Positions 35,302-47,365 of a DNA stretch of 48,468 nt are shown here, one piece after another. The notes beneath the pieces are model-generated. The model saw only the letters and a program-made list of their open reading frames with translations, ran no database searches and was not told the DNA's origin. The translations under genes and the position numbers were made by a program. Source of the stretch: Flavobacteriales bacterium (GTDB lineage: Bacteria > Bacteroidota > Bacteroidia > CAIKAF01). Within the stretch, counting starts at the first letter, position 1. Each line of letters begins with the position of its first letter. Location: contig JANWWP010000013.1 of NCBI GenBank assembly GCA_025055575.1, forward strand, positions 1 through 48,468, read 5' to 3'.

Positions 35302-36291
35302 TCACACCAGATCGTGGGGACAGTACCCCTGCCTTTCCCAGTCGCTCAGGTTTTGAAGGGTGGTACGAGCTATGGCCTGCAGCGCCTCACGGGTGAGAAA
35401 AGCCTGGTGGGCCGTCATCAGCACGCGGGGATGGCGGCGCAGTTGTTCAAAGATCGCATCACCTGTTTCGCGGCCCCGCCAGTCGTAGAAATACAATCCT
35501 TTTTCTTTTTCATATACATCCAAACCTGCCGCTTCCACAATACCATTTTCCAAAGCTTCCAGCAAATGAGCGGAATGCACGATGCCGCCGCGCGCTGTGT
35601 TCAGAAAAATAAGACCGGGTTTCATGGCTTTGAAAACGTCGCGATGGATGATGTATCGGGTCTCCGCGTTGAGAGGACAGAAACACGCCAAAATGTCGCT
35701 GGAGGCCACCATATCCAGAAGAGGCAGGTATAGCAAACCAGTTTCTTTTTTCAATCGTTCGTTTTCGTGAATATCGCAGCCCAGAAGTCGGCAGCCAAAG
35801 CCTTTCATGATACGGGAAAAGGCTGATCCAATGAGGCCGGTACCGAGAATCCCCACCGTTTTACCGTGGACGTCAAAGCCCACCAGCTCGTCCAGCCGGA
35901 AGTCATTAGCCATAAAAAGCTCACGGGCGCGCAGGAGGCGCCGGTTCAGGGCCATCAGCAAGGCCACGGTATGCTCGGCCACGGAAAAGGGCGAATAATG
36001 AGGCACGCGGGCCACGCGCAACCCCAAACTTCGGGCTGCCTGGAGGTCCACGTGGTCATAACCGGCCGAACGTAAGGCAATAAACTGAACGCCTTCCTTA
36101 GCCAGGATTTCGAGTACAGGGCCATCGGCCTGGTCGGATGTGAAAAGCGCCACAGCCTTAAAGCCCCGGGCAAGAGAGGCGGTTTCTGGACGCAAAGCTT
36201 CTTCTGTGAAAACCAGTTCATGGCGACCTGCCGCTTCCGCTTCCAAATAGGGCTTGTCAAAACCGTGTACGCTGTACACCAGGGTCTTCAT
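35302..36291 (-). CDS. D-2-hydroxyacid dehydrogenase (D-lactate dehydrogenase type)
   Basis: 329 residues from ATG 36291 (MKTLVYSVHGFDK); an in-frame TTG two codons earlier is less likely. NAD-binding Rossmann motif GILGTGLIGSAFSRI (GxGxxG). Catalytic Arg in LNTARGGIV and catalytic His in LMTAHQAFLT; substrate-binding IALRSAGYDHVDL. The set fits D-lactate dehydrogenase (LdhA-like), which reduces pyruvate to D-lactate, but other 2-oxoacids are possible. It lies 31 bp downstream of trmD on the same strand. Confidence 0.9.
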   Translation of the reverse strand: MKTLVYSVHGFDKPYLEAEAAGRHELVFTEEALRPETASLARGFKAVALFTSDQADGPVLEILAKEGVQFIALRSAGYDHVDLQAARSLGLRVARVPHYSPFSVAEHTVALLMALNRRLLRARELFMANDFRLDELVGFDVHGKTVGILGTGLIGSAFSRIMKGFGCRLLGCDIHENERLKKETGLLYLPLLDMVASSDILACFCPLNAETRYIIHRDVFKAMKPGLIFLNTARGGIVHSAHLLEALENGIVEAAGLDVYEKEKGLYFYDWRGRETGDAIFEQLRRHPRVLMTAHQAFLTREALQAIARTTLQNLSDWERQGYCPHDLV

Positions 36292-36322
36292 GAGCAAAGG
36301 AAGTTTCTTTTTCGGTGTGTTT

Positions 36323-37102
36323 TCAGTCCGAAGGATCAGGAATTTTTGGATGGCTCAACCCGCGCTGAGGGCGCTGCAGTCCTTCATGGGCTCCCGACTC
36401 CGGTTCCGGGAGAAAAACCCAGGAAGAACTCTCCGCTTGGTGCTCCAAATACTGGCGGGTGCGCAGTTCGGCCATTTGGAGGCGCCAGGCCTCCACTTTT
36501 TTGGGGTCGCCGGAGCGCAATTCGGATGGAACGCGCATGCCACGCCAAATTTCTGGCCGTGTGTACACAGGAGGCGCCAAAAGACCATCCTGAAAAGAAT
36601 CGGTGAGGGCCGACATTTCGTCACCTAACACACCAGGTAAAAGGCGGACGATGGAATCCGTCATCACAGCCGCCGCCAACTCCCCTCCGGTGAGCACGTA
36701 AGGCCCAAGGCTGATAACCTGCGTGGCATAGGTTTCTACCACGCGCTGATCTATGCCTTTGTAATGACCGCAGACCAATACTAAATGCTTTTTCAGAGAA
36801 AATGCATTGGCAGATTTTTGGTGCCAGGGTTGGCCTTCCGGGCCAAAAAAGAGGATTTCATCCGGCTTGCCGTCTTTTAATATGGTATCCAGGGCCGCGG
36901 CCACCGGTTCACAACGGATCACCATGCCTCCTCCGCCGCCGTATGGATAATCATCAATCTGCCGATATCGGCCCAGCCCGTAATCGTGCAAATTGTGCAG
37001 ACGCACCGTGACGCAGCCCGCTTTTTGGGCCCGGCCCAGAATGCTGTGGTCCAGAAAACTCCGGAGCAGGTCTGGCACGGCTGCAATGATGTCAATTTCC
37101 AC
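36323..37102 (-). CDS. trmD: tRNA (guanine-N1-)-methyltransferase
   Basis: 259 residues from GTG 37102, giving the family-typical MEIDIIAAVPDLL start; an ATG at 37123 would add seven residues. SPOUT trefoil-knot motifs: QIDDYPYGGGGGMVIRCEPV, LVLVCGHYKGIDQRV, and SLGPYVLTGGELAAAVMTDS followed by RLLPGVLG. The enzyme methylates G37 of tRNAs with S-adenosylmethionine and prevents +1 frameshifting; it is normally essential. The usual rpsP-rimM-trmD-rplS neighbours are absent, so the gene is separated from its common operon. The last 25 residues or so look like a variable tail. Confidence 0.96.
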   Translation of the reverse strand: MEIDIIAAVPDLLRSFLDHSILGRAQKAGCVTVRLHNLHDYGLGRYRQIDDYPYGGGGGMVIRCEPVAAALDTILKDGKPDEILFFGPEGQPWHQKSANAFSLKKHLVLVCGHYKGIDQRVVETYATQVISLGPYVLTGGELAAAVMTDSIVRLLPGVLGDEMSALTDSFQDGLLAPPVYTRPEIWRGMRVPSELRSGDPKKVEAWRLQMAELRTRQYLEHQAESSSWVFLPEPESGAHEGLQRPQRGLSHPKIPDPSD

Positions 37103-37255
37103 CTCCCACAAAATTATGAACACTTGGTTTGGCCATCTATTTCCTCATCTTTTCACACATTTTAGTTTTTTGAATCAAGGGGATCCATTCTTCTCTTTAA
37201 AAGTTAGAGATTGGAGTAAAGATGATGATCCTCTAGAAAAAATATTATTGGAAAA

Positions 37256-37284
37256 TTGTTTTTAAAAAATAATTATTATCTTTG
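37256..37284 (+). promoter_or_regulatory. Promoter of the Fur/katG operon with overlapping palindromic operator
   Basis: -33 TTG at 37256-37258, an 18-bp spacer and a consensus -7 TATCTTTG at 37277-37284. The perfect palindrome AATAATTATT (37268-37277) touches the -7 element and resembles the core of PerR/Fur boxes. A repressor bound there would block the polymerase, consistent with autoregulation. Confidence 0.7.
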
Positions 37285-37304
37285 CCGAAAATTTTTCAGA
37301 CTCC

Positions 37305-39937
<2,633 letters not shown>

Positions 39938-39963
39938 AGGTTCTTGAGGATGTGTAATTGATT

Positions 39964-39991
39964 AAGGCGGGCAAAATCCCGCCTTTTTTTT
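39964..39991 (+). terminator. Rho-independent terminator of katG
   Basis: 8-bp stem AAGGCGGG / CCCGCCTT with a 6-nt loop, followed by a continuous T run to 39991. It begins 26 bp after the katG stop codon. Confidence 0.9.
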
Positions 39992-40008
39992 AAACTTTCA
40001 GGAACAGG

Positions 40009-40016
40009 TACTTTTG
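40009..40016 (+). promoter_or_regulatory. -7 promoter element TACTTTTG for ppk1
   Basis: An exact TAnnTTTG match 23 bp before the ppk1 ATG, directly after the katG terminator. No clear -33 TTG at the normal spacing. Confidence 0.5.
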
Positions 40017-40039
40017 CCATAAAACGTCTTTGCAGCCCC

Positions 40040-42160
40040 ATGTCGCCGAGAGATAAAATTAAATCCTATTTGGGTCGCTACTATTCCTCCAACATGAGTT
40101 GGCTGTCTTTCAACTTTCGGGTGTTGCAAGAAGCCATGAACGAGGAAAATCCGCTGCTGGAAAGGGTCAAATTTCTGGCTATTTTTTCTTCCAACCTTGA
40201 AGAATTTTTCCGGGTGAAGGTGGCGGCCATTCGCTCCCTGAGTGAATCCAGGAATGTCAAAAAACTGGATTTTGAGCCTTCCGAATTGTTGCAAAAAATA
40301 AAAAATGAAGTGTCCCGCCAGCAGGAAATTTTTGGCCACACTTACCGCCACAGTATTTTGCCGGCTTTGCAGAGAGAAGGCATTGAAATGTGCAACTTCG
40401 ATTGGCTTTTAGAAAATCACAAAGAGTTTTGCCGGGAGATTTTTGTTGAGAAAATCAAGCATTTTTTAAAGATTCAGCGGCTGAGCTGGAAGGACAAAAG
40501 TGTTTTTTTAGAAAACGGAAAAATTTATCTGGTTTTTTTCCAGGCCGATAATCCGGCGGATACCCTCATGCTGGCAGAAATCCCTGTGAAGACTGTGGGA
40601 CGCTTTTTAGAACTGCCGGGTGCGCCGGACGGGATGCGTCGTTTCTGCTTTTTGGATGATGTCATTCGTGTGGCTCTATGTCATCCGGCCCGAGGTCGGC
40701 GCTATGAAGGCGGTTATGCGGTGAAGTTGACCCGCGACGCGGACCTCAACATTGAGGATGAATTCTCCGGCAGTTTGCTGAAAAAAATAAAAAAAAGTCT
40801 GAAAAACAGAGCCCACGGCGCTCCGTCACGGTTTTTGTATGACAGCCGCATGCCGCTTCCTATCCTGAACCGCCTCAAAGAGGCGCTGGATTTGGACGAA
40901 GCCGACCTGGTGCAGGGCGATGTGTACCATAATTTCAGCGACTTTTTTTCATTTCCAGCTCTGGTAAATCGCCCCGATTTGCAATATCCGCCGGTGGAGC
41001 GGGTGCACATGGCGGAGGTGGAAGAAGCGGAATCTCTCCTCAAGCTGTTGCATCGGAAGCCACTGCTTTTGCATTATCCGTACATGCCTTTTGACTATTT
41101 CCTGCGTTTTCTGCGGGAAGCGGCTTACAGTAAGTCGGTGAGCGAAATCAAAATCACTCTGTATCGGCTGGCCCGCCAGTCGGCGGTGGTGGATCTTTTG
41201 CTTCAGGCGGCCGCCCAAGGAAAGGCCGTTACGGCTTTTTTGGAAGTGAAGGCGCGGTTTGACGAAGAAAGCAACTTAGAATACAGCGAAATGCTCAAGC
41301 GCGGGGGTGTGAAAGTGCTGTACAGTCTTCCCGGTCTTAAAGTACATGCTAAGATGTGTCTGGTGGTGCGTAAAAAAGGGAGCCACACCCGGCGATACGC
41401 TTATCTGAGCACGGGCAACTTCAATGAAAATACGGCCACACAATACACCGATTTTGCTTTGATGACAGCCTCTAAAAAAATCACAGGTGAGGTGGCCGAT
41501 CTTTTTGAGATGCTGGAAGACATGCGCAAACGCTTTGATTTCAAAAATTTACTCATCGCCCCTGACCATCTTAGGTACGAAATATACCGGCGTATTGATC
41601 GGGAAATCATCCACCACCTGGAAGGAAAGCCTTCGGGTATTTTCCTGAAAATGAACGGCGTGGATGACCCGGACATGATAGATAAGCTCTACGAAGCCTC
41701 TCAAAAAGGGGTGCCCATCCGTATGCTGGTGCGGGGTATTTGCAGAATTCTGCCAGGCGTGCCCGGGTTAAGCGACAACATTGAAATCCGCAGTGTGGTG
41801 GATCGTTTTCTCGAGCACAACCGGTTGTACATTTTCGAAAATGCCGGCCAACCGGAATATTATCTATCATCAGCCGATTTTATGAACCGCAATCTCAGTT
41901 GGCGCATTGAAGTCGCCTTTCCCATCACCGATCCTCTCCATCTGAACATACTGGAAACGGTGCGGGAGATGTATTGGAAAGATAATACCCGTGCCCGCAT
42001 TATTGACCCGGAGCATAAAAATGCTTTTCGCAGGCCTGCTCCCGATGAGCAGAAAATAAATGCCCAGTCTTTCTTTTGGGACTATTACAGGAGGTTGTTT
42101 AATCCAATAAAAGAGCTGGAATTGTCATCGAAGCCATCAGAAGGTATTCGGCCACAGTGA
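40040..42160 (+). CDS. ppk1: Polyphosphate kinase 1
   Basis: 706 residues, normal for PPK1. N-terminal domain start NMSWLSFNFRVLQEAMNE and FLAIFSSNLEEFFRVKVA. Catalytic domains contain the autophosphorylated His436 in GLKVHAKMCLVV and the second conserved His593 in FLEHNRLYIFENAG; YLSTGNFNENTA is the phospholipase-D-like signature. It reversibly makes polyphosphate from ATP at the membrane. The last 62 bp overlap the 3' end of the convergent HMA-MauE gene. Follows katG but is separated by a terminator and has its own candidate promoter. Confidence 0.97.
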   Translation: MSPRDKIKSYLGRYYSSNMSWLSFNFRVLQEAMNEENPLLERVKFLAIFSSNLEEFFRVKVAAIRSLSESRNVKKLDFEPSELLQKIKNEVSRQQEIFGHTYRHSILPALQREGIEMCNFDWLLENHKEFCREIFVEKIKHFLKIQRLSWKDKSVFLENGKIYLVFFQADNPADTLMLAEIPVKTVGRFLELPGAPDGMRRFCFLDDVIRVALCHPARGRRYEGGYAVKLTRDADLNIEDEFSGSLLKKIKKSLKNRAHGAPSRFLYDSRMPLPILNRLKEALDLDEADLVQGDVYHNFSDFFSFPALVNRPDLQYPPVERVHMAEVEEAESLLKLLHRKPLLLHYPYMPFDYFLRFLREAAYSKSVSEIKITLYRLARQSAVVDLLLQAAAQGKAVTAFLEVKARFDEESNLEYSEMLKRGGVKVLYSLPGLKVHAKMCLVVRKKGSHTRRYAYLSTGNFNENTATQYTDFALMTASKKITGEVADLFEMLEDMRKRFDFKNLLIAPDHLRYEIYRRIDREIIHHLEGKPSGIFLKMNGVDDPDMIDKLYEASQKGVPIRMLVRGICRILPGVPGLSDNIEIRSVVDRFLEHNRLYIFENAGQPEYYLSSADFMNRNLSWRIEVAFPITDPLHLNILETVREMYWKDNTRARIIDPEHKNAFRRPAPDEQKINAQSFFWDYYRRLFNPIKELELSSKPSEGIRPQ

Positions 42161-42848
42161 TCCAGGAGAGAGGCAGACGGATGCGGCTGCCCATGCAGGC
42201 ACAGTCCACCGGAGGCCCGGAGGCTCTCAAAAGGCCCCGCACAGCCCCGGCAGCGCCTGCGATCATCCATATCAAACAGGCCAGGTTCAATATCTTATTT
42301 TCAGGAATGAGGATATACAGCCAGCCGGCGCCTACTTCTAAAAAAGGATAGGCAAAACCGTACCAGGGCCAACGGGCGGCCACAAGGTCATAACGTGAAA
42401 ACGACCGGGCAAACGCCTTGATGTCCATCATTTTAAAAAAACCGAAAACCAGAAAAAAGCCCGCCATGAAAGCATGCATCCAATGCATCAGGCTGATTTT
42501 CCCACGCTCCATTTCCCAGGCTGTGATAAAGGAAGTGACTGCAATGAGTGATAAGGCAGCGATCAGAATGGGGTAATCGGGCCGTGGACTACCTGCTATA
42601 TTACTCGATGACTTTTTGCGGCTGACCGGGATCAGGTCTATGGGTCTGTAGGGGCCGGCCTGCCAAAGCAGTGCGCGGGCTTCCTCCAGAGAAAACCCGG
42701 CGGGTGCCTGGAGCATAAGAAATCGGTTTTGGGGATCTATTTCCAGAATATGGGCTCCGGCATTTTCGAGGACACGGGTAATTTTTTCGTGGCATGCGCT
42801 GCAATGCATGCCTTCTATATGAAGACGAAAAGTGGACGTGGAATTCAT
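42099..42848 (-). CDS. HMA-domain / MauE-DoxX-like membrane protein
   Basis: 249 residues. The N-terminal heavy-metal-associated domain carries the metal motif GMHCSACHEK (about residues 13-22), which binds Cu(I) or Zn/Cd ions. Four hydrophobic helices follow from about residue 93; FMAGFFLVFGFFKMMDIKAF and YGFAYPFLEVGAGWLYIL match the MauE/DoxX-type redox-associated membrane family. A late loop has CACMG. The fusion suggests metal or thiol handling at the membrane, perhaps delivery or reduction of a metal site; the exact role is unknown. The 3' end overlaps ppk1 by 62 bp in antisense. Confidence 0.85.
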   Translation of the reverse strand: MNSTSTFRLHIEGMHCSACHEKITRVLENAGAHILEIDPQNRFLMLQAPAGFSLEEARALLWQAGPYRPIDLIPVSRKKSSSNIAGSPRPDYPILIAALSLIAVTSFITAWEMERGKISLMHWMHAFMAGFFLVFGFFKMMDIKAFARSFSRYDLVAARWPWYGFAYPFLEVGAGWLYILIPENKILNLACLIWMIAGAAGAVRGLLRASGPPVDCACMGSRIRLPLSWITVAEYLLMASMTIPALLLD

Positions 42849-42975
42849 GAAGCGATTGCCAAGATATAATCTTCAGAATTATGGACGATTTAAACTTCAA
42901 TGATTTTGAAAATACAGTCGCGAAATTGGCCCATAGAAAAACTGAAATAATAGGAGTAAGGAAGGTAATACTCAA

Positions 42976-42983
42976 TACATTTG
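42976..42983 (+). promoter_or_regulatory. -7 promoter element TACATTTG
   Basis: An exact TAnnTTTG match 50 bp before the ATG of the NIDO-domain gene at 43034. No good -33 element is visible. Confidence 0.45.
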
Positions 42984-43033
42984 CAACGTCTACATCTAAT
43001 TCAACATCATTTAGCTAAACTACAACGTTTTAC

Positions 43034-45817
43034 ATGCGCATTTTTCATTTTCCTAGCCCTTGGCGCAGCACGCGCAAGGTACTGGGTATTTGTGTTGCCC
43101 TTCTTCCAAATCATTTGATTGCCCAGCACGTGTCCCACCCACCCGCAGCCCAACGCGGGGAGAGAAAGGTCGTGCACCTGCCGGACAGTGCCTATGACCG
43201 GATGAAGAAACAAGGCCTATTGGATCCGGCCACCCTGTATTTCGTGCAGTTGCCCTCTTCGGTGGATCGGCCCTTTGTTTTGGAAAAAGATGCCAAGTCC
43301 CCGGATGATGCCAAAAAGCCGGATTTCTTGGGTGGTGCCAAAAGCCTTAATTCCTACTGCTTCATCGAACCCAACCCCCAGACGTACCAGTCGCCTCCGG
43401 GGTTTATCCAGCTGGATGATGGCGGGGCAGGTCCTTTCAGCTTGCCTTTTACTTTTTGCTTTTACGGCACCAATTATAATTCCTTCTACATCAACACCAA
43501 CGGTAACATTACATTCAACGGAATTTATGCCACATTCACTCCTGTGGGTTTTCCCAACAACACCACCCAGCCGATGATTGCGCCGTTTTGGGCGGATGTG
43601 GATTTTGGAGGCTTGGGTCCCAATAATACTGGGGTGTGTTACTATCAAATTAACCCGACAAATGCCATTATCACATGGTATAATGTAGGCTACTACAATG
43701 AACAGCATGACAAAAAGAATACCTTTCAGGTGATCATCACCGACGGCAATGATCCGGTGCTACCGCCAGGTAACAATGTCGGCTTTCGATACAAGGATAT
43801 GCAATGGACAACAGGCGCAGCCAGTTGCGGAGCGGGTGTGGGCTCGCCCTGCACCTACAATGGTCAGACCTACACCTGCGGCGGAAATGGCGGGTTTTGC
43901 GGGGCCGCTGCTGTGGTGGGCGCCAACAGGAATAATGGGATTGATTTTGTACAGTTTGGCCAGTTTGACCATCCTGGAACTGACTTTGCCGGACCATTTG
44001 GAAACAGCGGCGTGGACTGGCTGGACTTTCAAACTTTTAATTTCAATGTGTGCACGTCCATTAACAATTCCAATGTGCCGCCCGTGATTTCGGCTTCCAA
44101 CATTTGCGGAGATACCCTGACGTTGTGTTTGAATGATACGGTGGTTTTTCCGATTTCTTTTCTCTCGCCGGAGCAAGGCCAAACGACCACTGTGGCCATC
44201 AATACAGTTCAGGGATCGGGCTTTACAATTCTCAGCAACAATCCGGGAAATGTGGCCAACATCTCCGTGCAATTTGTGAGCAGCCTGGCCAATATCGGAA
44301 CGAATGTTCTGCAATTTGTAGCCACCGACAATGGAAATCCCTCAGCCAACACCACGTATTACCTCGCTGTTAAAGTGGATTCCATTATTCTGAATCCTGT
44401 CATCACAGGGAATACCTCAGTGTGTGCCGGGCAAACCACCAATCTTTCGGTGGCCAATGGCCCGTACGACAGTTACCTGTGGTCTCCCGGAAACAGCACC
44501 TCTGCCACACTCAATGCGGGGCCTGGCACCTACACAGTAACTGTCACCCAAAGCGGTTGTTCCTCCACAAGCCCGCCTTTTACAATAAGTCTTGACCAGC
44601 CCACGGTGCAAATCCAGGGTACCCCGAGTTTTTGTGAGGGCGGCAGCACCACCTTGTCTGCCCAGCCGGCCAATTTTGCAGCGTACAGCTGGAGCAATGG
44701 CTCCACCGCCTCTTCCACGCAGGTTTCGCAACCCGGCACGGTGACCCTCACAGTGACCAATGCCAACGGTTGCACGGCTACGGCTTCGGTTTCTGTCACC
44801 CAGTTTCAGGCCAGCGTCACCATCAACGGCCCCAACGAAATGTGCGAAAACGCCTCTGTGAACCTCACAGCCACAGGAACCAATATTTCGCAATATGCCT
44901 GGAGCACGGGAGCCTCCACCCCCAGCATCGTATTCAACGGCGGGCCGGTGACCCTTACCATCACCACCGACCAAGGGTGCACAGCGTCGGACAGCTTTTT
45001 TGTACAAGTGAATCCGCTGCCTGCGGTGAATTTTTCTCCGGATAATTTCTGTGGAGGGGTGAGCGTCCCCTTTCAGGATGAAACCACGGTGGCTTCCGGC
45101 TCCGTCACTTCCTGGCAATGGACGTTCCAAAACGGCACACCTCCGAATGCCTTAATTCAAAATCCCTCAGTTGTTTTTCCGGAAAATTCCCAAAATGCAG
45201 TGACCCTCACGGTGACAACGGATAAAAACTGCATAGATTCTCTCACCAAAATCGTGGGTATTTTTCAAGGGCCTTCTCCCAATGTACAGCCTCTCCCTCT
45301 GTGTTTTGGGGAAGTTTTATTCCGCAACTTGACGGCACCTGGCTCTTCGCCCGTTCAATCTTTTCTGTGGCATTTTGGTGACGGCACCACCGGCCAGCAG
45401 GCGGATACATCGTTTGTGCATTCGTATCCGGAAGCCAACGCCACTTACACCGTTCAATTGGTGGTGACCGATGCCAATGGCTGTAAAGACTCCATTAGCT
45501 TGCCGGTACAAACATTGACACTTTTGGATTTGAACCAATTAACCAACCTTATATCCGCCAATGGCGACGGACTGAATGATGAATTCAGATTTCTTTTTTC
45601 CAACCCATTAATGGAACCTTTCCCAGACCTTTGCTATAATTTTAAACTGACCGTCTTCAATCGGTGGGGCAACTTGGTATTCGAAACATCGGATTTTGAT
45701 CATATGTGGAAGCCTGGCTCTAAGTTTTCTCCGGGCACCTATTTCTGGGTGCTCACCTATGAATCCAAAGCCGGAAAAATGGAAAAACGCGGCGGCACGG
45801 TGACCATAGTCAATTAA
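43034..45817 (+). CDS. NIDO/PKD surface protein with T9SS type B sorting domain
   Basis: 927 residues with a signal peptide (ICVALLPNHLIAQ). Residues about 125-340 match the NIDO (nidogen-type) domain: LPFTFCFYGTNYNSFYINTN, GNITFN, MIAPFWADVDF, IDFVQFGQFDHPG. A cadherin-like/Ig-like stretch follows, then three Ig-like repeats with paired Cys (for example VSVTQFQASVTINGPNEMC) and two PKD-type domains (WQWTFQNGTPPNA; FLWHFGDGTTG). The C-terminus is a type B T9SS sorting domain (LISANGDGLNDEFRF, LTVFNRWGNLVFET, FSPGTYFWVLTY). Probably a large adhesive surface protein. It stands alone, with no PorP/SprF partner next to it. Confidence 0.9.
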   Translation: MRIFHFPSPWRSTRKVLGICVALLPNHLIAQHVSHPPAAQRGERKVVHLPDSAYDRMKKQGLLDPATLYFVQLPSSVDRPFVLEKDAKSPDDAKKPDFLGGAKSLNSYCFIEPNPQTYQSPPGFIQLDDGGAGPFSLPFTFCFYGTNYNSFYINTNGNITFNGIYATFTPVGFPNNTTQPMIAPFWADVDFGGLGPNNTGVCYYQINPTNAIITWYNVGYYNEQHDKKNTFQVIITDGNDPVLPPGNNVGFRYKDMQWTTGAASCGAGVGSPCTYNGQTYTCGGNGGFCGAAAVVGANRNNGIDFVQFGQFDHPGTDFAGPFGNSGVDWLDFQTFNFNVCTSINNSNVPPVISASNICGDTLTLCLNDTVVFPISFLSPEQGQTTTVAINTVQGSGFTILSNNPGNVANISVQFVSSLANIGTNVLQFVATDNGNPSANTTYYLAVKVDSIILNPVITGNTSVCAGQTTNLSVANGPYDSYLWSPGNSTSATLNAGPGTYTVTVTQSGCSSTSPPFTISLDQPTVQIQGTPSFCEGGSTTLSAQPANFAAYSWSNGSTASSTQVSQPGTVTLTVTNANGCTATASVSVTQFQASVTINGPNEMCENASVNLTATGTNISQYAWSTGASTPSIVFNGGPVTLTITTDQGCTASDSFFVQVNPLPAVNFSPDNFCGGVSVPFQDETTVASGSVTSWQWTFQNGTPPNALIQNPSVVFPENSQNAVTLTVTTDKNCIDSLTKIVGIFQGPSPNVQPLPLCFGEVLFRNLTAPGSSPVQSFLWHFGDGTTGQQADTSFVHSYPEANATYTVQLVVTDANGCKDSISLPVQTLTLLDLNQLTNLISANGDGLNDEFRFLFSNPLMEPFPDLCYNFKLTVFNRWGNLVFETSDFDHMWKPGSKFSPGTYFWVLTYESKAGKMEKRGGTVTIVN

Positions 45818-45931
45818 AAATTCTGCCTTTCCATCTTGCGGCAGGTCGGGGGCTTTCAGAATGTGTCCGGATTTCCTTTAAAAAGGTTTTAGGAAATATT
45901 TTCAGTTCTTAGCCTTTTCTTTGTCAGGCTT

Positions 45932-47362
45932 ATGATTTGGAGAAAATTTTATTTTTTATGCCTTGTATGGATCACAGGGCCATTTCATAAGATGGCATCC
46001 CAGGTGGACATACAGTTTAAAGTGCAGGGTATTCCGACAGACACCCTCTGGTTTGGCCAGACCTGGGGTAAGCGCGCGATCCCCTTTTTCCATGCAGTGC
46101 GGGGGGCGGATGGCTGGGCCCGTTTGAAGTCGGATACCGTTTTGAGCAATGGCTTGTATGCCTTGATGTTTAAACGAGGGAAATTCGCCCGTTACACCTT
46201 TCTTTCCGTAATTCTGGAAGGGGGTCGGCACAGTTTTTCCATTGAGACTTTTCCGGATCAACCCTATAGTAAAGCTCTTGTTCAGAATGCGCCCCTTGTG
46301 GCAGCCTACATCCAGTACTATGACGGCCTGAACAGCCGTCTTCGCATGAGAGATTCCCTCAACGAAATGTGGCGCCTCAAAGAGGAATCTGGCGACTTTG
46401 ATGCTTTGGTGCGTTATGAAAAGACCATCCGGGAATACCAATTGGACATTCAAAGACAGCATCGTGGCTCCTGGCTGGATACCGTGGTGTCTTGGACTCT
46501 TCTGCCCGATCCTTCAGCATTTTTAAAAAATGAGATGGCCTTAACTGAACGAAAACTACTCAGAGAAAAGGAATACATCCAGAGCACACTGAACATGGTG
46601 AAAGAGGGTAATATTTCCCAGAAAATGCGTTGTCCCCTTTGGATAGACAGACTGGATCTTGCAGTATTTAAGCTATACAATAACCCTGAAGATTCAAAGC
46701 GTTTTGCGGATACTTTACTTCGGGCGTTGAGCCGAAATGAGGAAGCCTATCAGTATTATTTCACCTACATGGTGAATTCTTTTTCGGGAATGAGCCGATA
46801 TAGTCTTGATGAAGTATTTCTTCACTTATTTAACAATTATGTGAAACCTGGCAAAGCGCCCTGGATCGAAGAAGACAATCGAAATAAATTGGAAACCAAC
46901 GCGTTGGGTCTTCCAGGCACACTTCTGGGCGACAAAGCCCGCAATGCGCCGGTGGAAAACCGGGAAGGAAAAAAATTATTTTTGGACAGCCTGCTCCGAA
47001 ATAAAATTTCATTACTCGTATTCTGGGATCCAGAGTGTGGACATTGCCAAAAAGAGTTGCCGGAGTTGAAATCCGTTTGTGCGCCTTTTGTGGAACGCGG
47101 ATTACAGGTACTTACCGTGTGTATGGCCAAGGGTCCCAGAGCTTCCGATTGTTGGTCGTTCACAGATTCACGTCAATTGCCGGCGCAGTGGCAGTATCTC
47201 AGGGAGCCGGATGGTTCAGCGGCTCTTTCCAAGGCTTATAACTTGCGAAGTTTTCCTCGTTTGTATTTGGTGGATAGAAATAAGAAAATCGTGTACCGGC
47301 GTTCAGGGGAGGTACCAGCTTACGAGTTAGAAATTGTGTTAAAAAAAATCATTAAGAATTAG
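45932..47362 (+). CDS. TlpA-like thioredoxin-domain protein
   Basis: 476 residues with an N-terminal export signal (FYFLCLVWITGPFHKMASQ). Residues about 25-110 look like the DUF4369-type beta domain that often precedes thioredoxin domains in Bacteroidota. A long helical middle follows, then a C-terminal thioredoxin/AhpC-TSA domain: SLLVFWDPECGHCQKELPEL with the redox pair Cys369-Cys372 (CGHC), and the cis-Pro loop SFPRLYLVD. It should act as a periplasmic thiol-disulfide reductase or oxidase. Such an activity would suit a cell exporting many Cys-paired surface proteins, but no direct link is shown. Ends 3 bp from the convergent rsmE stop. Confidence 0.85.
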   Translation: MIWRKFYFLCLVWITGPFHKMASQVDIQFKVQGIPTDTLWFGQTWGKRAIPFFHAVRGADGWARLKSDTVLSNGLYALMFKRGKFARYTFLSVILEGGRHSFSIETFPDQPYSKALVQNAPLVAAYIQYYDGLNSRLRMRDSLNEMWRLKEESGDFDALVRYEKTIREYQLDIQRQHRGSWLDTVVSWTLLPDPSAFLKNEMALTERKLLREKEYIQSTLNMVKEGNISQKMRCPLWIDRLDLAVFKLYNNPEDSKRFADTLLRALSRNEEAYQYYFTYMVNSFSGMSRYSLDEVFLHLFNNYVKPGKAPWIEEDNRNKLETNALGLPGTLLGDKARNAPVENREGKKLFLDSLLRNKISLLVFWDPECGHCQKELPELKSVCAPFVERGLQVLTVCMAKGPRASDCWSFTDSRQLPAQWQYLREPDGSAALSKAYNLRSFPRLYLVDRNKKIVYRRSGEVPAYELEIVLKKIIKN

Positions 47363-47365
47363 GTC

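Noticed and set aside
37116-37265. 49-codon plus-strand frame between trmD and the Fur gene
   Set aside because: It overlaps the Fur promoter and the trmD start, has no ribosome-binding site, and matches no family. A real small peptide cannot be fully excluded.
44417-45130. 237-codon antisense frame in the NIDO/PKD gene
   Set aside because: The plus strand encodes clear Ig-like and PKD domains; the antisense translation is Arg/Gly/His-rich without features.
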